Assembly (NCBI RefSeq): GCF_029975155.1
Contig: NZ_JARKPQ010000338.1
Location: forward strand, 1 to 55,251
Direction of reading: 5' to 3'
DNA from: Propionicimonas sp.
GTDB lineage: Bacteria > Actinomycetota > Actinomycetes > Propionibacteriales > Propionibacteriaceae
DNA: 55,251 bases
Shown: piece after piece, positions 15,888 to 23,976 of the stretch
How the letters are laid out: each line of letters begins with the position of its first letter
Position numbering within the stretch: position 1 is the stretch's first letter
Position numbers and translations under genes: made by a program
The notes under the pieces: model-generated
The model's input: the letters and a program-made list of their open reading frames with translations, nothing else
The model's database searches: none
Told to the model about the DNA's origin: nothing

Positions 15888-17326
15888 CACTGTCCCACCA
15901 GGTTCTGCCCGCAGACCCGGACGACCTGTCCGGTGACGCCACCACTGGCCGGGTCGAGGAAGTAGCCGATGGTCTCGGCCACGTCGACCGGTCGGCCGGC
16001 CTGGCCGAGGCTGTTGGTGCGGCGGAACACCTCCCGCTGTACGAACGGGATCTTCGCGGTCATGTCGGTCTCGATGAATCCGGGCGCGACGGCGTTCACG
16101 GTGATCCCCCGCCCGACGAGCTCGGGTGCCATCGCCTTCACCAGGCCCGCCACTCCGGCCTTGGACGCCGCGTAGTTGGCCTGGCCGCGGTTGCCCGCGA
16201 TCCCGGACGTGGACGCGATGCCCACGATCCGGCCGTGGTCGGCCAGCCCGCCGGAGCGTCCGTCCAGCAGGACGGGATTGATCCGCAGCTCGGCTTCGAG
16301 GTTCACCGCCAGCACACTGGCCCAGCGGGAGGCATCGGTGTTGGCGAGCAGCTTGTCCCTGGTGATGCCCGCGTTGTGCACGATGCCGTGAATGCGCGCC
16401 TGTGTGCCGTAGCGGGACGCGACGTGCGCGGCGATCCGCTCGCCGGCGTCCGGTGCGGTGATGTCGAGCTGGAGCGCCGTCCCGCGCAACTCGTTCGCGA
16501 GGGACGCGAGCGCCTCGCCGGCGGCCGGGACGTCCACGCAGACCACGGTGGCGCCGCCGCGTGCGGCCACGGTCGCGATCTGTGCGCCGATGCCCCGGGC
16601 GGCTCCGGTGACCACGACGATGCGGTTCGCGAGGGGCTGCGGGGGGTCGAGCGAGGTCTCGACAGGCTCGACCAGCGGTTCCCTCGGGGACGCGCCAGCA
16701 CCGACGACCCAGGCCTGGCCGTCGACGAAGGCCGAGCGGCCCTCGAGCAGGAACGACAGCGTGGAGGACAGATCCTCCGGGCTGGTGCCCGGCCGCACGA
16801 ACACCAGGTTCGCCGTGGCGCCTCCGCGGAGTTCCTTGCCCACGGTGCGGGTGACCCCGTCCAGCGCCTGCCGGACGGCGTGCGCCTCCAGGCCGTCCAC
16901 CTCGTCGTCGGCGAGCAGCACCACCCGGCCGGACGGTTCCAGCGCCCGGACGGCGGGCCGCAGCACGGCGCGGAGGTTCTCCAGTTCACGCACCTCGCGG
17001 AGGCCGCGGGCGTCCACCACGATGGCGCCGATCCTGGTGGGGTAGGCGGGGGGCCCGTCGGTCGCGGCCCTTCGCGACGCAGCCGCCTCCTTCCTCGGCG
17101 GCTGCTCCCCAGGGACCGGCTCATCGCGAACGGGGAGCGCTGCCTCGATGCCCAGCAGTTCCAGGGTTTCCGCGGCGAGGGGCGAGCCGGCGAGGGTGGC
17201 CAGGACCACCGGGCCGTCAGGCAGCGTGCGGCCGCGGCGCAGGACGGGGGGCTCGGGCAGTCCGAGCCTGCCGGCGACGGCCTGTCCGGCACCGGAGTAG
17301 AACAGTCGCTCGACCAGACCGCCCAT
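15887..17326 (-). CDS. Two-domain 3-oxoacyl-ACP/CoA reductase (FabG4-like, high-molecular-weight FabG)
   Basis: A 479-residue NAD(P)H-dependent 3-ketoacyl thioester reductase. The C-terminal SDR domain has RIVVVTGAARGIGAQIA (residues about 232-248), NAG in HNAGITRDKLL, catalytic Ser in IASTSGIAGNRG, YAASKAG (about 383-389) and NAVAPGFIETDM. The N-terminal domain is a degenerate flavodoxin-like half, as in M. tuberculosis FabG4 (Rv0242c, 454 aa). ATG 17326 overlaps the thiolase stop (TGATG). Two stretches appear repeat-derived: residues about 70-87 (family D hairpin, 17065-17117) and about 214-224 (EPLVEPVET, family B). They account for roughly 30 residues, about the excess over FabG4. Both fall in loops or linker. 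Confidence 0.92.
   Translation of the reverse strand: MGGLVERLFYSGAGQAVAGRLGLPEPPVLRRGRTLPDGPVVLATLAGSPLAAETLELLGIEAALPVRDEPVPGEQPPRKEAAASRRAATDGPPAYPTRIGAIVVDARGLREVRELENLRAVLRPAVRALEPSGRVVLLADDEVDGLEAHAVRQALDGVTRTVGKELRGGATANLVFVRPGTSPEDLSSTLSFLLEGRSAFVDGQAWVVGAGASPREPLVEPVETSLDPPQPLANRIVVVTGAARGIGAQIATVAARGGATVVCVDVPAAGEALASLANELRGTALQLDITAPDAGERIAAHVASRYGTQARIHGIVHNAGITRDKLLANTDASRWASVLAVNLEAELRINPVLLDGRSGGLADHGRIVGIASTSGIAGNRGQANYAASKAGVAGLVKAMAPELVGRGITVNAVAPGFIETDMTAKIPFVQREVFRRTNSLGQAGRPVDVAETIGYFLDPASGGVTGQVVRVCGQNLVGQ
16655..16685. repeat. Repeat family B copy inside the FabG gene
   Basis: GGTCTCGACAGGCTCGACCAGCGG at 16655-16678 is a copy of the CTCGACA(A/G)GCTCGAC element seen at 828-866, 26240-26270 and elsewhere. 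On the coding strand it is read as part of REPLVEPVET between the two FabG domains without breaking frame. Confidence 0.8.
17065..17117. repeat. Repeat family D hairpin inside the FabG gene
   Basis: CGGCCCTTCGCGACGC leads into a hairpin GCAGCCGCC-TCCTTCCTC-GGCGGCTGC (17079-17105) and TCCCCAGGGACC. The loop matches the copies at 26204-26224 and 29896-29916 while the stem sequence differs but stays paired. It is translated in frame as PGEQPPRKEAAASRRAA. Confidence 0.85.
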
Positions 17327-18594
17327 CACACCGCCTCCAGGATCGCGACGACACCCTGGCCGCCGGCTGCGCAGACCGAGACCAGGCCGCGGGCGCGGGC
17401 GCCGCGGTCGTGGAGCAGCTTCGCCATCGTGGCGACGATCCGTCCGCCGGTGGCGGCGAACGGGTGGCCGGCGGCGAGCGACGAGCCGTTCACGTTCAGC
17501 CGCGCGCGGTCGATGGAGCCGAGCGGGGCGTCCAGCCCGAGCCGGTCGCGGCAGAACTCCGGCGACTCCCAGGCGGCGAGGGTGGCCAGCACGGTGGACG
17601 CGAACGCCTCGTGCAACTCGTACAGCTCGAAGTCCGCCAGCGCCATGCCCTGCCGGGCCAGCAGCCGCGCGACCGCATGGGCTGGGGCGAGCAGCAGGTC
17701 GTCGCCGGACGCGTGGTCGACCGCGGCGACCTGGGCGTCGACGACCCGGGCCAGGACGGGCAGCCCGTTGGCCTGCGCCCACTCCTGCTCGGCCAGCAGG
17801 ACGACCGCGGCACCGTCCGTGAGTGCGGTCGAGTTGCCGGCCGTCATGGTGTCGCCGAACGCCGGTTTGAGGGCGGCCAGCTTCTCGACCGACGTGTCCG
17901 GCCGCAGCACGTTGTCCCTGGTCAAGCCCAGATAGGGGGTGACGAGGTCGTCGAAGAAGCCGTCGTCCCACGCCCGGGCGAGGTGGTGGTGGGAGGCGGC
18001 GGCCAGCTCGTCCTGTGCCTCGCGGGTGATGCCCCAGGCCGCGGTGGTCCGGGCCTGGTGCTCGCCCATCGACAGGCCCGTCCGTGGCTCGACCACCTGG
18101 GGCGCGACGGGCGCGAGGTGGCCCGGCCGGATGCCGGCCAGCGCCTGTAGCCGCTGGGGCAGGGTCTTCGCCCGGTTCGCCGCCAGCAGCGCTCGCCGCA
18201 GGCCCTCGCTGACGGTGATCGGCGCGTCGGACGCGGAGTCCACGCCACCCCCGATCCCGACGTCGGCCTGCCCGAGCGCGATCTTGTTCGCGATGTAGAC
18301 GACGGCCTCCAGCCCGGTGCCGCAGGCCTGCTGCAGGTCGACGGCGGGCGTGTTGGGCGCGAGAGCGGAGGAGAGCACGGCCTCACGGGTGAGGTTGAAG
18401 TCACGGGTGTGCTTGAGGACGGCGCCGGCCGCGACCTCGTCCACCTGGCGACCGGCCAGACCGAACCGGGCGACCAGGCCGTCCAGCGCGGCGGTGAGCA
18501 GGTCGAGATTGCTCGCGGAGGCATAGGCTCCGCCGGCCTTCGCGAACGGCGTGCGGTTGCCGCCGACGACCACGGCACTGCGGGGAAGCTGCAT
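17326..18594 (-). CDS. Acetyl-CoA acetyltransferase / 3-ketoacyl-CoA thiolase
   Basis: A 422-residue thiolase. Nucleophile cysteine lies in LQQACGTGLEAVVYIANKI (residue about 91), and the C-terminal motifs ELHEAFAS, NVNGSSLAAGHPFAATG and VSVCAAGGQG carry the catalytic His and second Cys. The internal LSMGEHQARTTAAWGITREAQDE is typical of the FadA2/FadI-like group, matching M. tuberculosis FadA2 (Rv0243) in context. ATG 18594 follows GGAGGA. It opens a three-gene minus-strand operon with two TGATG overlaps, so thiolase, reductase and hydratase are coupled. The three could run beta-oxidation in reverse or provide R-hydroxyacyl intermediates; direction is not determinable here. Confidence 0.95.
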   Translation of the reverse strand: MQLPRSAVVVGGNRTPFAKAGGAYASASNLDLLTAALDGLVARFGLAGRQVDEVAAGAVLKHTRDFNLTREAVLSSALAPNTPAVDLQQACGTGLEAVVYIANKIALGQADVGIGGGVDSASDAPITVSEGLRRALLAANRAKTLPQRLQALAGIRPGHLAPVAPQVVEPRTGLSMGEHQARTTAAWGITREAQDELAAASHHHLARAWDDGFFDDLVTPYLGLTRDNVLRPDTSVEKLAALKPAFGDTMTAGNSTALTDGAAVVLLAEQEWAQANGLPVLARVVDAQVAAVDHASGDDLLLAPAHAVARLLARQGMALADFELYELHEAFASTVLATLAAWESPEFCRDRLGLDAPLGSIDRARLNVNGSSLAAGHPFAATGGRIVATMAKLLHDRGARARGLVSVCAAGGQGVVAILEAV

Positions 18595-18610
18595 CGGTCC
18601 TCCTCGGATT

Positions 18611-18662
18611 TAGTCGATACCGACGGTAGCAGATACGTCAGGTACCGGGTAGTGTGGCGAAC
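18611..18662. promoter_or_regulatory. Divergent promoter/operator between thiolase operon and TetR gene
   Basis: TACCGACGGTA at 18618-18628 is a perfect 11-bp palindrome, a candidate half or whole TetR operator; a looser GGTACC lies at 18641-18646. Rightward, TAGTGT (18650-18655) is a -10 seven bases before the TetR ATG. Leftward, CTGACG and TATCGA with a 16-bp spacer suit a promoter for the thiolase operon. One bound repressor could cover both promoters. Confidence 0.5.
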
Positions 18663-19301
18663 ATGGGCACGGACGGACGGGACACCCGCTGGGCGGAACA
18701 CCGGCAGCACCGGCGCCGCGAACTCGTCGAGGACACCCTGCGCGCGATCCGCAAGCACGGCGCGGGCGTGGGCATGGACGAGATCGCGGCCCAGGCGGGC
18801 ACCTCGAAGACGGTGATCTACCGGCACTTCGGCGACCGTGCGGGGCTGTACACCGCCGTCGTGGCGAACGTGCACGACTTCATCCACCACGACCTGCAGG
18901 CGGCGCTGGAGCTCACCGACGCCGGCGACCTCGTCCGGCTCGCCCACGACCTCGCCGACGCCTACCTCACCCTGGTCGAGCGCGATCCCGAGATCTACCG
19001 GTTCCTGCTCAACCCGCCGGACGCCGCGTCCGTCGATCCCTACGGCGGGCTGCCCGAGCTGATCGGCGAGCACGTCACTCGTGCGATCGCGGACCACCTG
19101 TCCCGGCAGGGCCAGGACCCGGCCTGCGCGGCGACCTGGGGGCACGGGCTGGTCGGCTTCATCCGCGCCGCCGCCGACTCGTGGATGGCCACCGAACCCC
19201 GGCGGCCCCGGTCCCTCGTGCTCGAGCACCTGGACGCCTTCTTCACCCCCGCGCTGGCCAGCGGGCTGGCCGCCGTCCCCCAGAGACAGGAGCAGTCATG
19301 A
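18663..19301 (+). CDS. TetR-family transcriptional regulator
   Basis: A 212-residue repressor. The N-terminal DNA-binding domain shows RRELVEDTLRAIRKHGAGVGMDEIAAQAGTSKTVIYRHFGDRAGLY in the classic order, with the recognition helix TSKTVIYRHF at residues about 45-54. The C-terminal ligand/dimer domain is helical (VRLAHDLADAYLTLVERDPEIY). It lies between the divergent thiolase operon and the acyl-CoA oxidase gene, which it overlaps (ATGA), so it probably senses an acyl-CoA and controls both sides. ATG 18663 has no Shine-Dalgarno but TAGTGT seven bases upstream; GTG 18654 would lie inside or before that element. Confidence 0.9.
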   Translation: MGTDGRDTRWAEHRQHRRRELVEDTLRAIRKHGAGVGMDEIAAQAGTSKTVIYRHFGDRAGLYTAVVANVHDFIHHDLQAALELTDAGDLVRLAHDLADAYLTLVERDPEIYRFLLNPPDAASVDPYGGLPELIGEHVTRAIADHLSRQGQDPACAATWGHGLVGFIRAAADSWMATEPRRPRSLVLEHLDAFFTPALASGLAAVPQRQEQS

Positions 19302-21286
19302 CCGCGTTGTTCGACCCTTCGTCAGGCTCAGGGAACACGGTGGTGGGCTCAGGGAACTCTGTGGTGGCTGAGCCTGACGAAGCCCGTCTCGGCGAGGCCC
19401 TGCGCAGAGCGCTGGACGGGACGCTGGCCGACCGAAGGGAGGCCGCTCGGGCGGGGTTCCCGACCGAGAACCTGCACCGCGACCCCGAGCAGACGATCCC
19501 CGAGGCGCGGGAGTGGGTGCTGGCGCGGCTCACCGAGTTGGCGGACGCGGGCTTCGGCGCAGCCGGCGTCCCCGTCAATGCCGACGACACCGCGGACCCG
19601 GCCGCGGCGGTGATCGCGTTCGAGTTGCTCGCGCACGGGGACCTCTCCGCGCTGATCAAGTCGGGGGTGCAGTTCGGCCTGTTCGGCGGCGCGGTCACCA
19701 ACCTCGGCACGCGCTGGCACCACGACACGTTCCTGCCCGACATCACCAGCCTGAAGCTGCTGGGCTGCTACGCGATGACCGAACTGGGCCACGGCTCCGA
19801 CGTCGCCGGGCTCGAGACCACGATCACCTATGTGCCCGAGACCGACGAGTACGAGGTGCACTCCCAGACGCCGGAGGCCACGAAGGCCTACATCGGCAAC
19901 GCCGCGCGCGACGGGTCGATGGCGGTGGTGTTCGGCCAGTTGCTGGTCCGCGGCCGCAACCACGGCGTGCACGCCGTCCTGGTGCCGATCCGGGACACCC
20001 ACGGCGCCGACCTGCCGGGAGTGACCACCTCAGACCATGGCGGCAAGGGCGGCCTGCTCGGCGTCGACAACGGACTGCTGCGGTTCGACCGCGTCCGGGT
20101 GCCGCGGCGGATGCTGCTCGACCGCTACGGCGGCGTGGACGACACCGGGCGCTACGCCTCGCCGATCGACAACGCGAACCGGCGCTTCTTCACCATGCTC
20201 GGCACGCTCGTCCGGGGCCGGGTGTGCATCGCCGCAGGGGGCGGCATCGCTGCCCGGCGTGCGCTGTCGATCGCCACCCGCTACGCGCTGCAGCGGCGAC
20301 AGTTCACCGCGCCGGACCGTCCGGACGGGGTGCTGCTGCTCGACTACGTCACCCACCAGCGCCGGCTGCTCCCGGCGATCGCCCGCGCCTACGCGCTCGG
20401 CTTCGCGCAGAACGAACTCACGGCCGCCCTGGTCCATGTGCAGGGCGGGGGAGAGCACACCGAGCGTGAGCAGCGGCAGCTGGAGACCATGGCGGCGGGA
20501 CTGAAGGCGACCGCCACCCGGTTCGCCAACGACACCATCCAGGAGTGCCGCGAGGCGTGCGGTGGCGCCGGCTACATGGCGGAGAACCGGCTGGTCGGAC
20601 TGCGCGCGGACGCCGACATCTTCGCCACGTTCGAGGGCGACAACACGGTCTTGCTGCAACTGGTGACCAAGGCGCTGCTGACCGACTACCGGCAGGTCTG
20701 GGGCGATCTGGACCGGGTGGGCATGGTGCAGGCCACCGCCCGGCTGGTCGGCGGGACGGTGCTGGAGCGGACGGCGGCGAACCTCCTGGTCGACCGGCTG
20801 GTCGCGACCGCGCGCCGGCGTCCGGAGGAGCTGGCGCTCGTCGACCGGGCCTGGCACGCCTACCTGTTCGAGGAGCGTGAGCGGCACTCGCTCGAGTCGC
20901 TGGCGCGGCGGATGCGGCGCGCGTCCAGCCGGGACTTCGAGGCGGTGAACCGGCTGGGCGACCACATGCTGTTCGTGGCCCGGGCGCACCTGGAGCGGGT
21001 GATGCTCGAGGCGTTCATCGCCGGCATCGAGGCCTGCCCCGATCCCGGGGCCAGGGACGTGCTGGAGCGCCTGTGCAGCCTGTTCGCGCTGTCCAGCATC
21101 TCCGCCGACCGGGCCTGGTTCGGAGAGCACAACCGGATCTCGACCGGACGAGCCAAGGCCATCAGCGCCCAGCTCAACGCTCTGTGCGCGGAGCTGCGTC
21201 CCGTGGCGCTCGACCTGGTGGATGGCTTCGGCATCCCCCAGGAGTGGCTCGGCGCCGCCTTCCTTGACGCTCACCCCGCTCCCTGA
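19298..21286 (+). CDS. Acyl-CoA oxidase / dehydrogenase family protein
   Basis: A 662-residue FAD-dependent enzyme introducing the 2,3 double bond in acyl-CoA. Motifs: CYAMTELGHGSDVAGLET (flavin/substrate binding, residues about 152-169), GGKGGLLGVDNG, LDYVTHQRRLLPAIARAYAL, EACGGAGYMAENRL (about 418-431) and FEGDNTVLLQLVTKALL, then a long helical ACOX-type C-terminal domain (ERHSLESLARRM). The size and second half favour the acyl-CoA oxidase group; an electron-transfer-flavoprotein dehydrogenase role is also possible. Rv0244c (FadE5) sits in the same neighbourhood in M. tuberculosis. ATG 19298 overlaps the TetR stop. Residues about 6-29 (DPSSGSGNTVVGSGNSVVA) come from a repeat family C copy. 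Confidence 0.92.
   Translation: MTALFDPSSGSGNTVVGSGNSVVAEPDEARLGEALRRALDGTLADRREAARAGFPTENLHRDPEQTIPEAREWVLARLTELADAGFGAAGVPVNADDTADPAAAVIAFELLAHGDLSALIKSGVQFGLFGGAVTNLGTRWHHDTFLPDITSLKLLGCYAMTELGHGSDVAGLETTITYVPETDEYEVHSQTPEATKAYIGNAARDGSMAVVFGQLLVRGRNHGVHAVLVPIRDTHGADLPGVTTSDHGGKGGLLGVDNGLLRFDRVRVPRRMLLDRYGGVDDTGRYASPIDNANRRFFTMLGTLVRGRVCIAAGGGIAARRALSIATRYALQRRQFTAPDRPDGVLLLDYVTHQRRLLPAIARAYALGFAQNELTAALVHVQGGGEHTEREQRQLETMAAGLKATATRFANDTIQECREACGGAGYMAENRLVGLRADADIFATFEGDNTVLLQLVTKALLTDYRQVWGDLDRVGMVQATARLVGGTVLERTAANLLVDRLVATARRRPEELALVDRAWHAYLFEERERHSLESLARRMRRASSRDFEAVNRLGDHMLFVARAHLERVMLEAFIAGIEACPDPGARDVLERLCSLFALSSISADRAWFGEHNRISTGRAKAISAQLNALCAELRPVALDLVDGFGIPQEWLGAAFLDAHPAP
19315..19385. 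repeat. Repeat family C copy in the acyl-CoA oxidase N-terminus
   Basis: Inverted ends CTTCGTCAGGCTCA (19317-19330) and TGAGCCTGACGAAG (19369-19382) are exact complements and flank two GGCTCAGGGAAC-type copies. The 71-bp element lies in frame immediately after the start codon and encodes a Gly/Ser/Val-rich tail ending in EPDEAR. Confidence 0.9.
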
Positions 21287-21527
21287 GGAGCGTCCGGGAG
21301 AGGAACGAGCCCGGAGCGGTTGGGGGCTGGGCCTGATCCTCCGAAACCGCTCGTCGAGCTGATCCACCGAAATCGCTCGTCGAGTTGATCCACCGAAATC
21401 GCTCGTCGAGCTTGTCGAGACGCGCTCGATCGATGGCTCCGGGGCTCAGGGGGCGACTGGGGGTGGCGCGCGGTGGAACACGGGACCCGGTTTCGCTTCC
21501 GGGCGGGTCCTGGAGCAAGATGGACGG
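21287..21527. repeat. Repeat-filled gap (families D and B, B in three tandem parts)
   Basis: CCTGAGGAGCGTCCGGG-agaggaacgag-CCCGGAGC (21283-21317) is an inverted family D hairpin. It is followed by CTCCGAAACCGCTCGTCGAGCTGATCCACCGAAATCGCTCGTCGAG repeated in variants about 26 bp apart (21340, 21366, 21393), ending with CTTGTCGAGACGCGCTCGATCGATGG. No gene. The next gene's start may be leaderless (CAAGAT six bases before ATG 21528). Confidence 0.8.
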
Positions 21528-22064
21528 ATGGACTCGACGGCGCGGTTCGGCTGGTGGCCGGTGCTGCAGTTCGTGGTGGCGGTCGCCGCGATCGCGCTGG
21601 GCGTCAGCCTGGTGCTGGTGTGGGCCGCCAATCTCGCGCTCACCGAGGCGGTCACGAGCACGATCGGCCAGGACGCGGTCGTCTCGTCCATGCAGGTGCT
21701 CGGCTGGGTGGAACTGGGGCTGAGCGTCATCGTGCTCGCCGGGCTCGCCGTCGGTGCATGGCTGCACCGTCCGCTGTGGGCGCGCGGAGTGGCGTCCGTG
21801 ATCGTCGGGATGACGCTGCACTGGGGTTGGTGGGTGCTGGACCGCCGGTTCGACCTCTTCGGCATGGCCGGGTTGCCGGAGGGCGACCCGCTGCTGGTCT
21901 CCCGCGCCGAAGCCAGGCTCTGGACCATGCTCGCGATCGACGTGGCCGCGGTGCTCGCGCTCGTCCTCGGCGGTGTGTTGCTGGTGCGCCACCGCAGCCG
22001 CGGACGGGATACCGCCGCCGGGACGGACGAGGACGACGACGAACTGGTGCCCGCGGCCGAGTGA
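21528..22064 (+). CDS. Membrane protein of unknown function
   Basis: A 178-residue protein with about four hydrophobic segments: residues 13-33 (LQFVVAVAAIALGVSLVLVW), 57-76, 84-104 (GVASVIVGMTLHWGWWVL) and 130-152, then a cytoplasmic acidic tail (GTDEDDDELVPAAE). No family motif is recognised. It is followed in the same direction by another orphan membrane protein, 60 bp away. Real gene status rests on codon bias, the hydrophobic pattern, and a -10-like element before its start. Confidence 0.7.
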   Translation: MDSTARFGWWPVLQFVVAVAAIALGVSLVLVWAANLALTEAVTSTIGQDAVVSSMQVLGWVELGLSVIVLAGLAVGAWLHRPLWARGVASVIVGMTLHWGWWVLDRRFDLFGMAGLPEGDPLLVSRAEARLWTMLAIDVAAVLALVLGGVLLVRHRSRGRDTAAGTDEDDDELVPAAE

Positions 22065-22124
22065 TCCGGGCCCATTCCACCGCCTGACCGGCGGGCCGGT
22101 CACGGCCGTCCTAGAGTGGTGTCC

Positions 22125-22862
22125 ATGGGGGGTGGGTCGAGCCGTTGGCCCGTTTCCGCCGGCCTGCTGGCCGCCGCGGCTGGCCTCGCTGGCGCCGCGC
22201 TGGTGCTCTACTGGCGTCCCTGCGCCGCGAACATGCTCACCGGCAGCGCCCTCAACGGCTACCGGCTCCAGCCCGAGTTCACCGAGGCGTGCCTCGAGAC
22301 CATGGACGGCGCGCCCGGCTTCCCTCTGCCGGAGGCGGGCGACGGCTGGTCGATGATCGGTGTGCTGGGCGTCGTCGCCGCGGTGCTGCTGGCCGCGGCC
22401 TGGCTGGTGCTGCTGCCGACCATCGAATGCTCACCGACGGTGCGGCTCGTCCTCGCCGTCCCCGGCGTCACCGTGTTCGGCGTGGCGGTCGCCTCCGCCG
22501 TCGTCGCCCGCCGGCCCACCGGCGACGGCCTGCCGAACGGGCTGTTCGTGCTGGTCGAACTCCTGGTCCCGCTGACCGTGGTCGTGCTGGGCGTGAACGG
22601 GGTGCGTGGCGTGCGGCTGCTGCGCTACACCCTGGTGCTGCTGGCGTCCACCGCCATCGGGCTCTTCCACCAGCTGGCCGACTACGTGGCGGCGATCATG
22701 TTCAGCAGCGCGAGCTGGGACGCGCCTCCCGGCATGGGCTCGTTCGGAGTGATCTGCATCCTGCTGACCGCGCTCGCCACCCTGGTGCTGTGGCGAGTGG
22801 AGAGCGCGCGCGCCGCGTCCCGGCGGTACGGGACGGGTCAGGTGGGCTTCTCCCCGTCCTAG
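22125..22862 (+). CDS. Membrane protein of unknown function
   Basis: A 245-residue predicted polytopic protein. The first helix (LLAAAAGLAGAALVLYW) is followed by an external loop with two cysteines (RPCAANMLTG and TEACLETMDG), then helices at about 78-98, 108-128, 140-160, 168-190 and 205-225. The external cysteines may form a disulfide. ATG 22125 is seven bases after TAGAGT, a leaderless arrangement; GTG 22116 would fall inside that element. No recognised family. Confidence 0.75.
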   Translation: MGGGSSRWPVSAGLLAAAAGLAGAALVLYWRPCAANMLTGSALNGYRLQPEFTEACLETMDGAPGFPLPEAGDGWSMIGVLGVVAAVLLAAAWLVLLPTIECSPTVRLVLAVPGVTVFGVAVASAVVARRPTGDGLPNGLFVLVELLVPLTVVVLGVNGVRGVRLLRYTLVLLASTAIGLFHQLADYVAAIMFSSASWDAPPGMGSFGVICILLTALATLVLWRVESARAASRRYGTGQVGFSPS

Positions 22863-22880
22863 GGGCAGGTCGCACCGGGC

Positions 22881-23192
22881 TCAGGGCAGGCCGCAGCGCC
22901 GTCCGATGGCCGCGGCCAGCGCCCCGACGATCACCACCACGATGTAGGGAGCCTTCAGCTTCAGAGCGAGCGCACCCGCGGCCAGGGCGAGCAGCCGCGA
23001 GTCCAGCGCGATCGACTGGCCCTTGCCCACGGCGTTCATCACCGTCAGCGAGGCCAGCAGGCCGACCGTGAGCGCGCCGGCCAGTTCGTGGAACACCGGA
23101 CGGTCGAGCACGGCCTGGGGCAGCAGATAGCCTGCCAGCTTGGTCACGTAGGCGATCGCGCACGCCAGCAGGACCCACGTCCACAGATTCAT
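22881..23192 (-). CDS. azlD: AzlD-family branched-chain amino acid exporter small subunit
   Basis: A 103-residue protein with three to four hydrophobic segments (WTWVLLACAIAYVTKLAGYL; HELAGALTVGLLASLTVMNA; RLLALAAGALALKLKAPYIV; VVIVGALAAAIGRR). This matches the small partner of the LIV-E/BrnFE exporters. ATG 23192 overlaps the stop of azlC (ATGA), the usual arrangement. With AzlC it would export branched-chain amino acids or similar compounds. Confidence 0.88.
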   Translation of the reverse strand: MNLWTWVLLACAIAYVTKLAGYLLPQAVLDRPVFHELAGALTVGLLASLTVMNAVGKGQSIALDSRLLALAAGALALKLKAPYIVVVIVGALAAAIGRRCGLP

Positions 23193-23872
23193 CCGACCAC
23201 CTCCCGAACGCGACGCCGCCGCCCCGCCCACCAGGCGGCCGTGACGGCCGCGGCGACCAGGACCGGGATCCCGGGCGGCACCAGTGGCAGCGTGACGATC
23301 GTGGCGAGCGCGGCGACCACGGCGGTCGCGATCGGGTCCCTGGCGTGCAGCCGGGGCCAGAGCAGGCCGAGGAAGGCGGCCACGGCAGCGCCGTCCAGCC
23401 CCCACTGGGCGGGATCGCCCAGCGCGTTGCCGGCGAACGCTCCGACCAGCGTGAAGGTGTTCCACAGCACGTAGACGCCCACCCCCGCCGTCCAGAAGCC
23501 ACGGACGCGCTCGTCGTGGTCGTCCTGGGCGGTCGCCGTGGCGGTGGACTCGTCGATCGTCAGCTGCGCCATCAGCGGGATCAGCCGTCCCGGCGGCCGG
23601 ATCAGCGCCTTCAGCTGCATGCCGTACACCCCGTTGCGCACGCCGAGCAGGGTGGCCGCGGCCCAGGCTGCCGCGCCCGTCCCGCCGCCCCCGATCACGC
23701 CGATGAACGCGAACTGGGAGCCGCCGGTGAACATCAGGGCGCTGAGCGCGCAGGTCTGCCAGACGTTGAGTCCCGCGGCGACCGACAGCGCGCCGAACGA
23801 CACCCCGTAGACGCCCACCGCCACCGCGATCGAGAGTCCCATCCGGACCGCAGGGGTGAGTCGGGAGCGCAC
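23189..23872 (-). CDS. azlC: AzlC-family branched-chain amino acid permease, large subunit
   Basis: A 227-residue membrane protein. The family blocks YGVSFGALSVAAGLNVWQTC, SALMFTGGSQFAFIGVI (residues 44-60) and TLLGVRNGVYGMQLKAL are present, with LTIDESTATATAQ and later helices. Start GTG 23872 has TAGCGT six bases upstream and no Shine-Dalgarno, so it is probably leaderless. It overlaps azlD. Confidence 0.92.
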   Translation of the reverse strand: MRSRLTPAVRMGLSIAVAVGVYGVSFGALSVAAGLNVWQTCALSALMFTGGSQFAFIGVIGGGGTGAAAWAAATLLGVRNGVYGMQLKALIRPPGRLIPLMAQLTIDESTATATAQDDHDERVRGFWTAGVGVYVLWNTFTLVGAFAGNALGDPAQWGLDGAAVAAFLGLLWPRLHARDPIATAVVAALATIVTLPLVPPGIPVLVAAAVTAAWWAGRRRRVREVVG

Positions 23873-23976
23873 CGCGCCACGCTAACCCACGTCCCGGGGC
23901 CGAGTTGTCGGAGTCTCATCCGGTTCTGGCCGGGCGAGATTCTGACAACGCGGCGGGGGTGGAGCAGGATCGGGGC

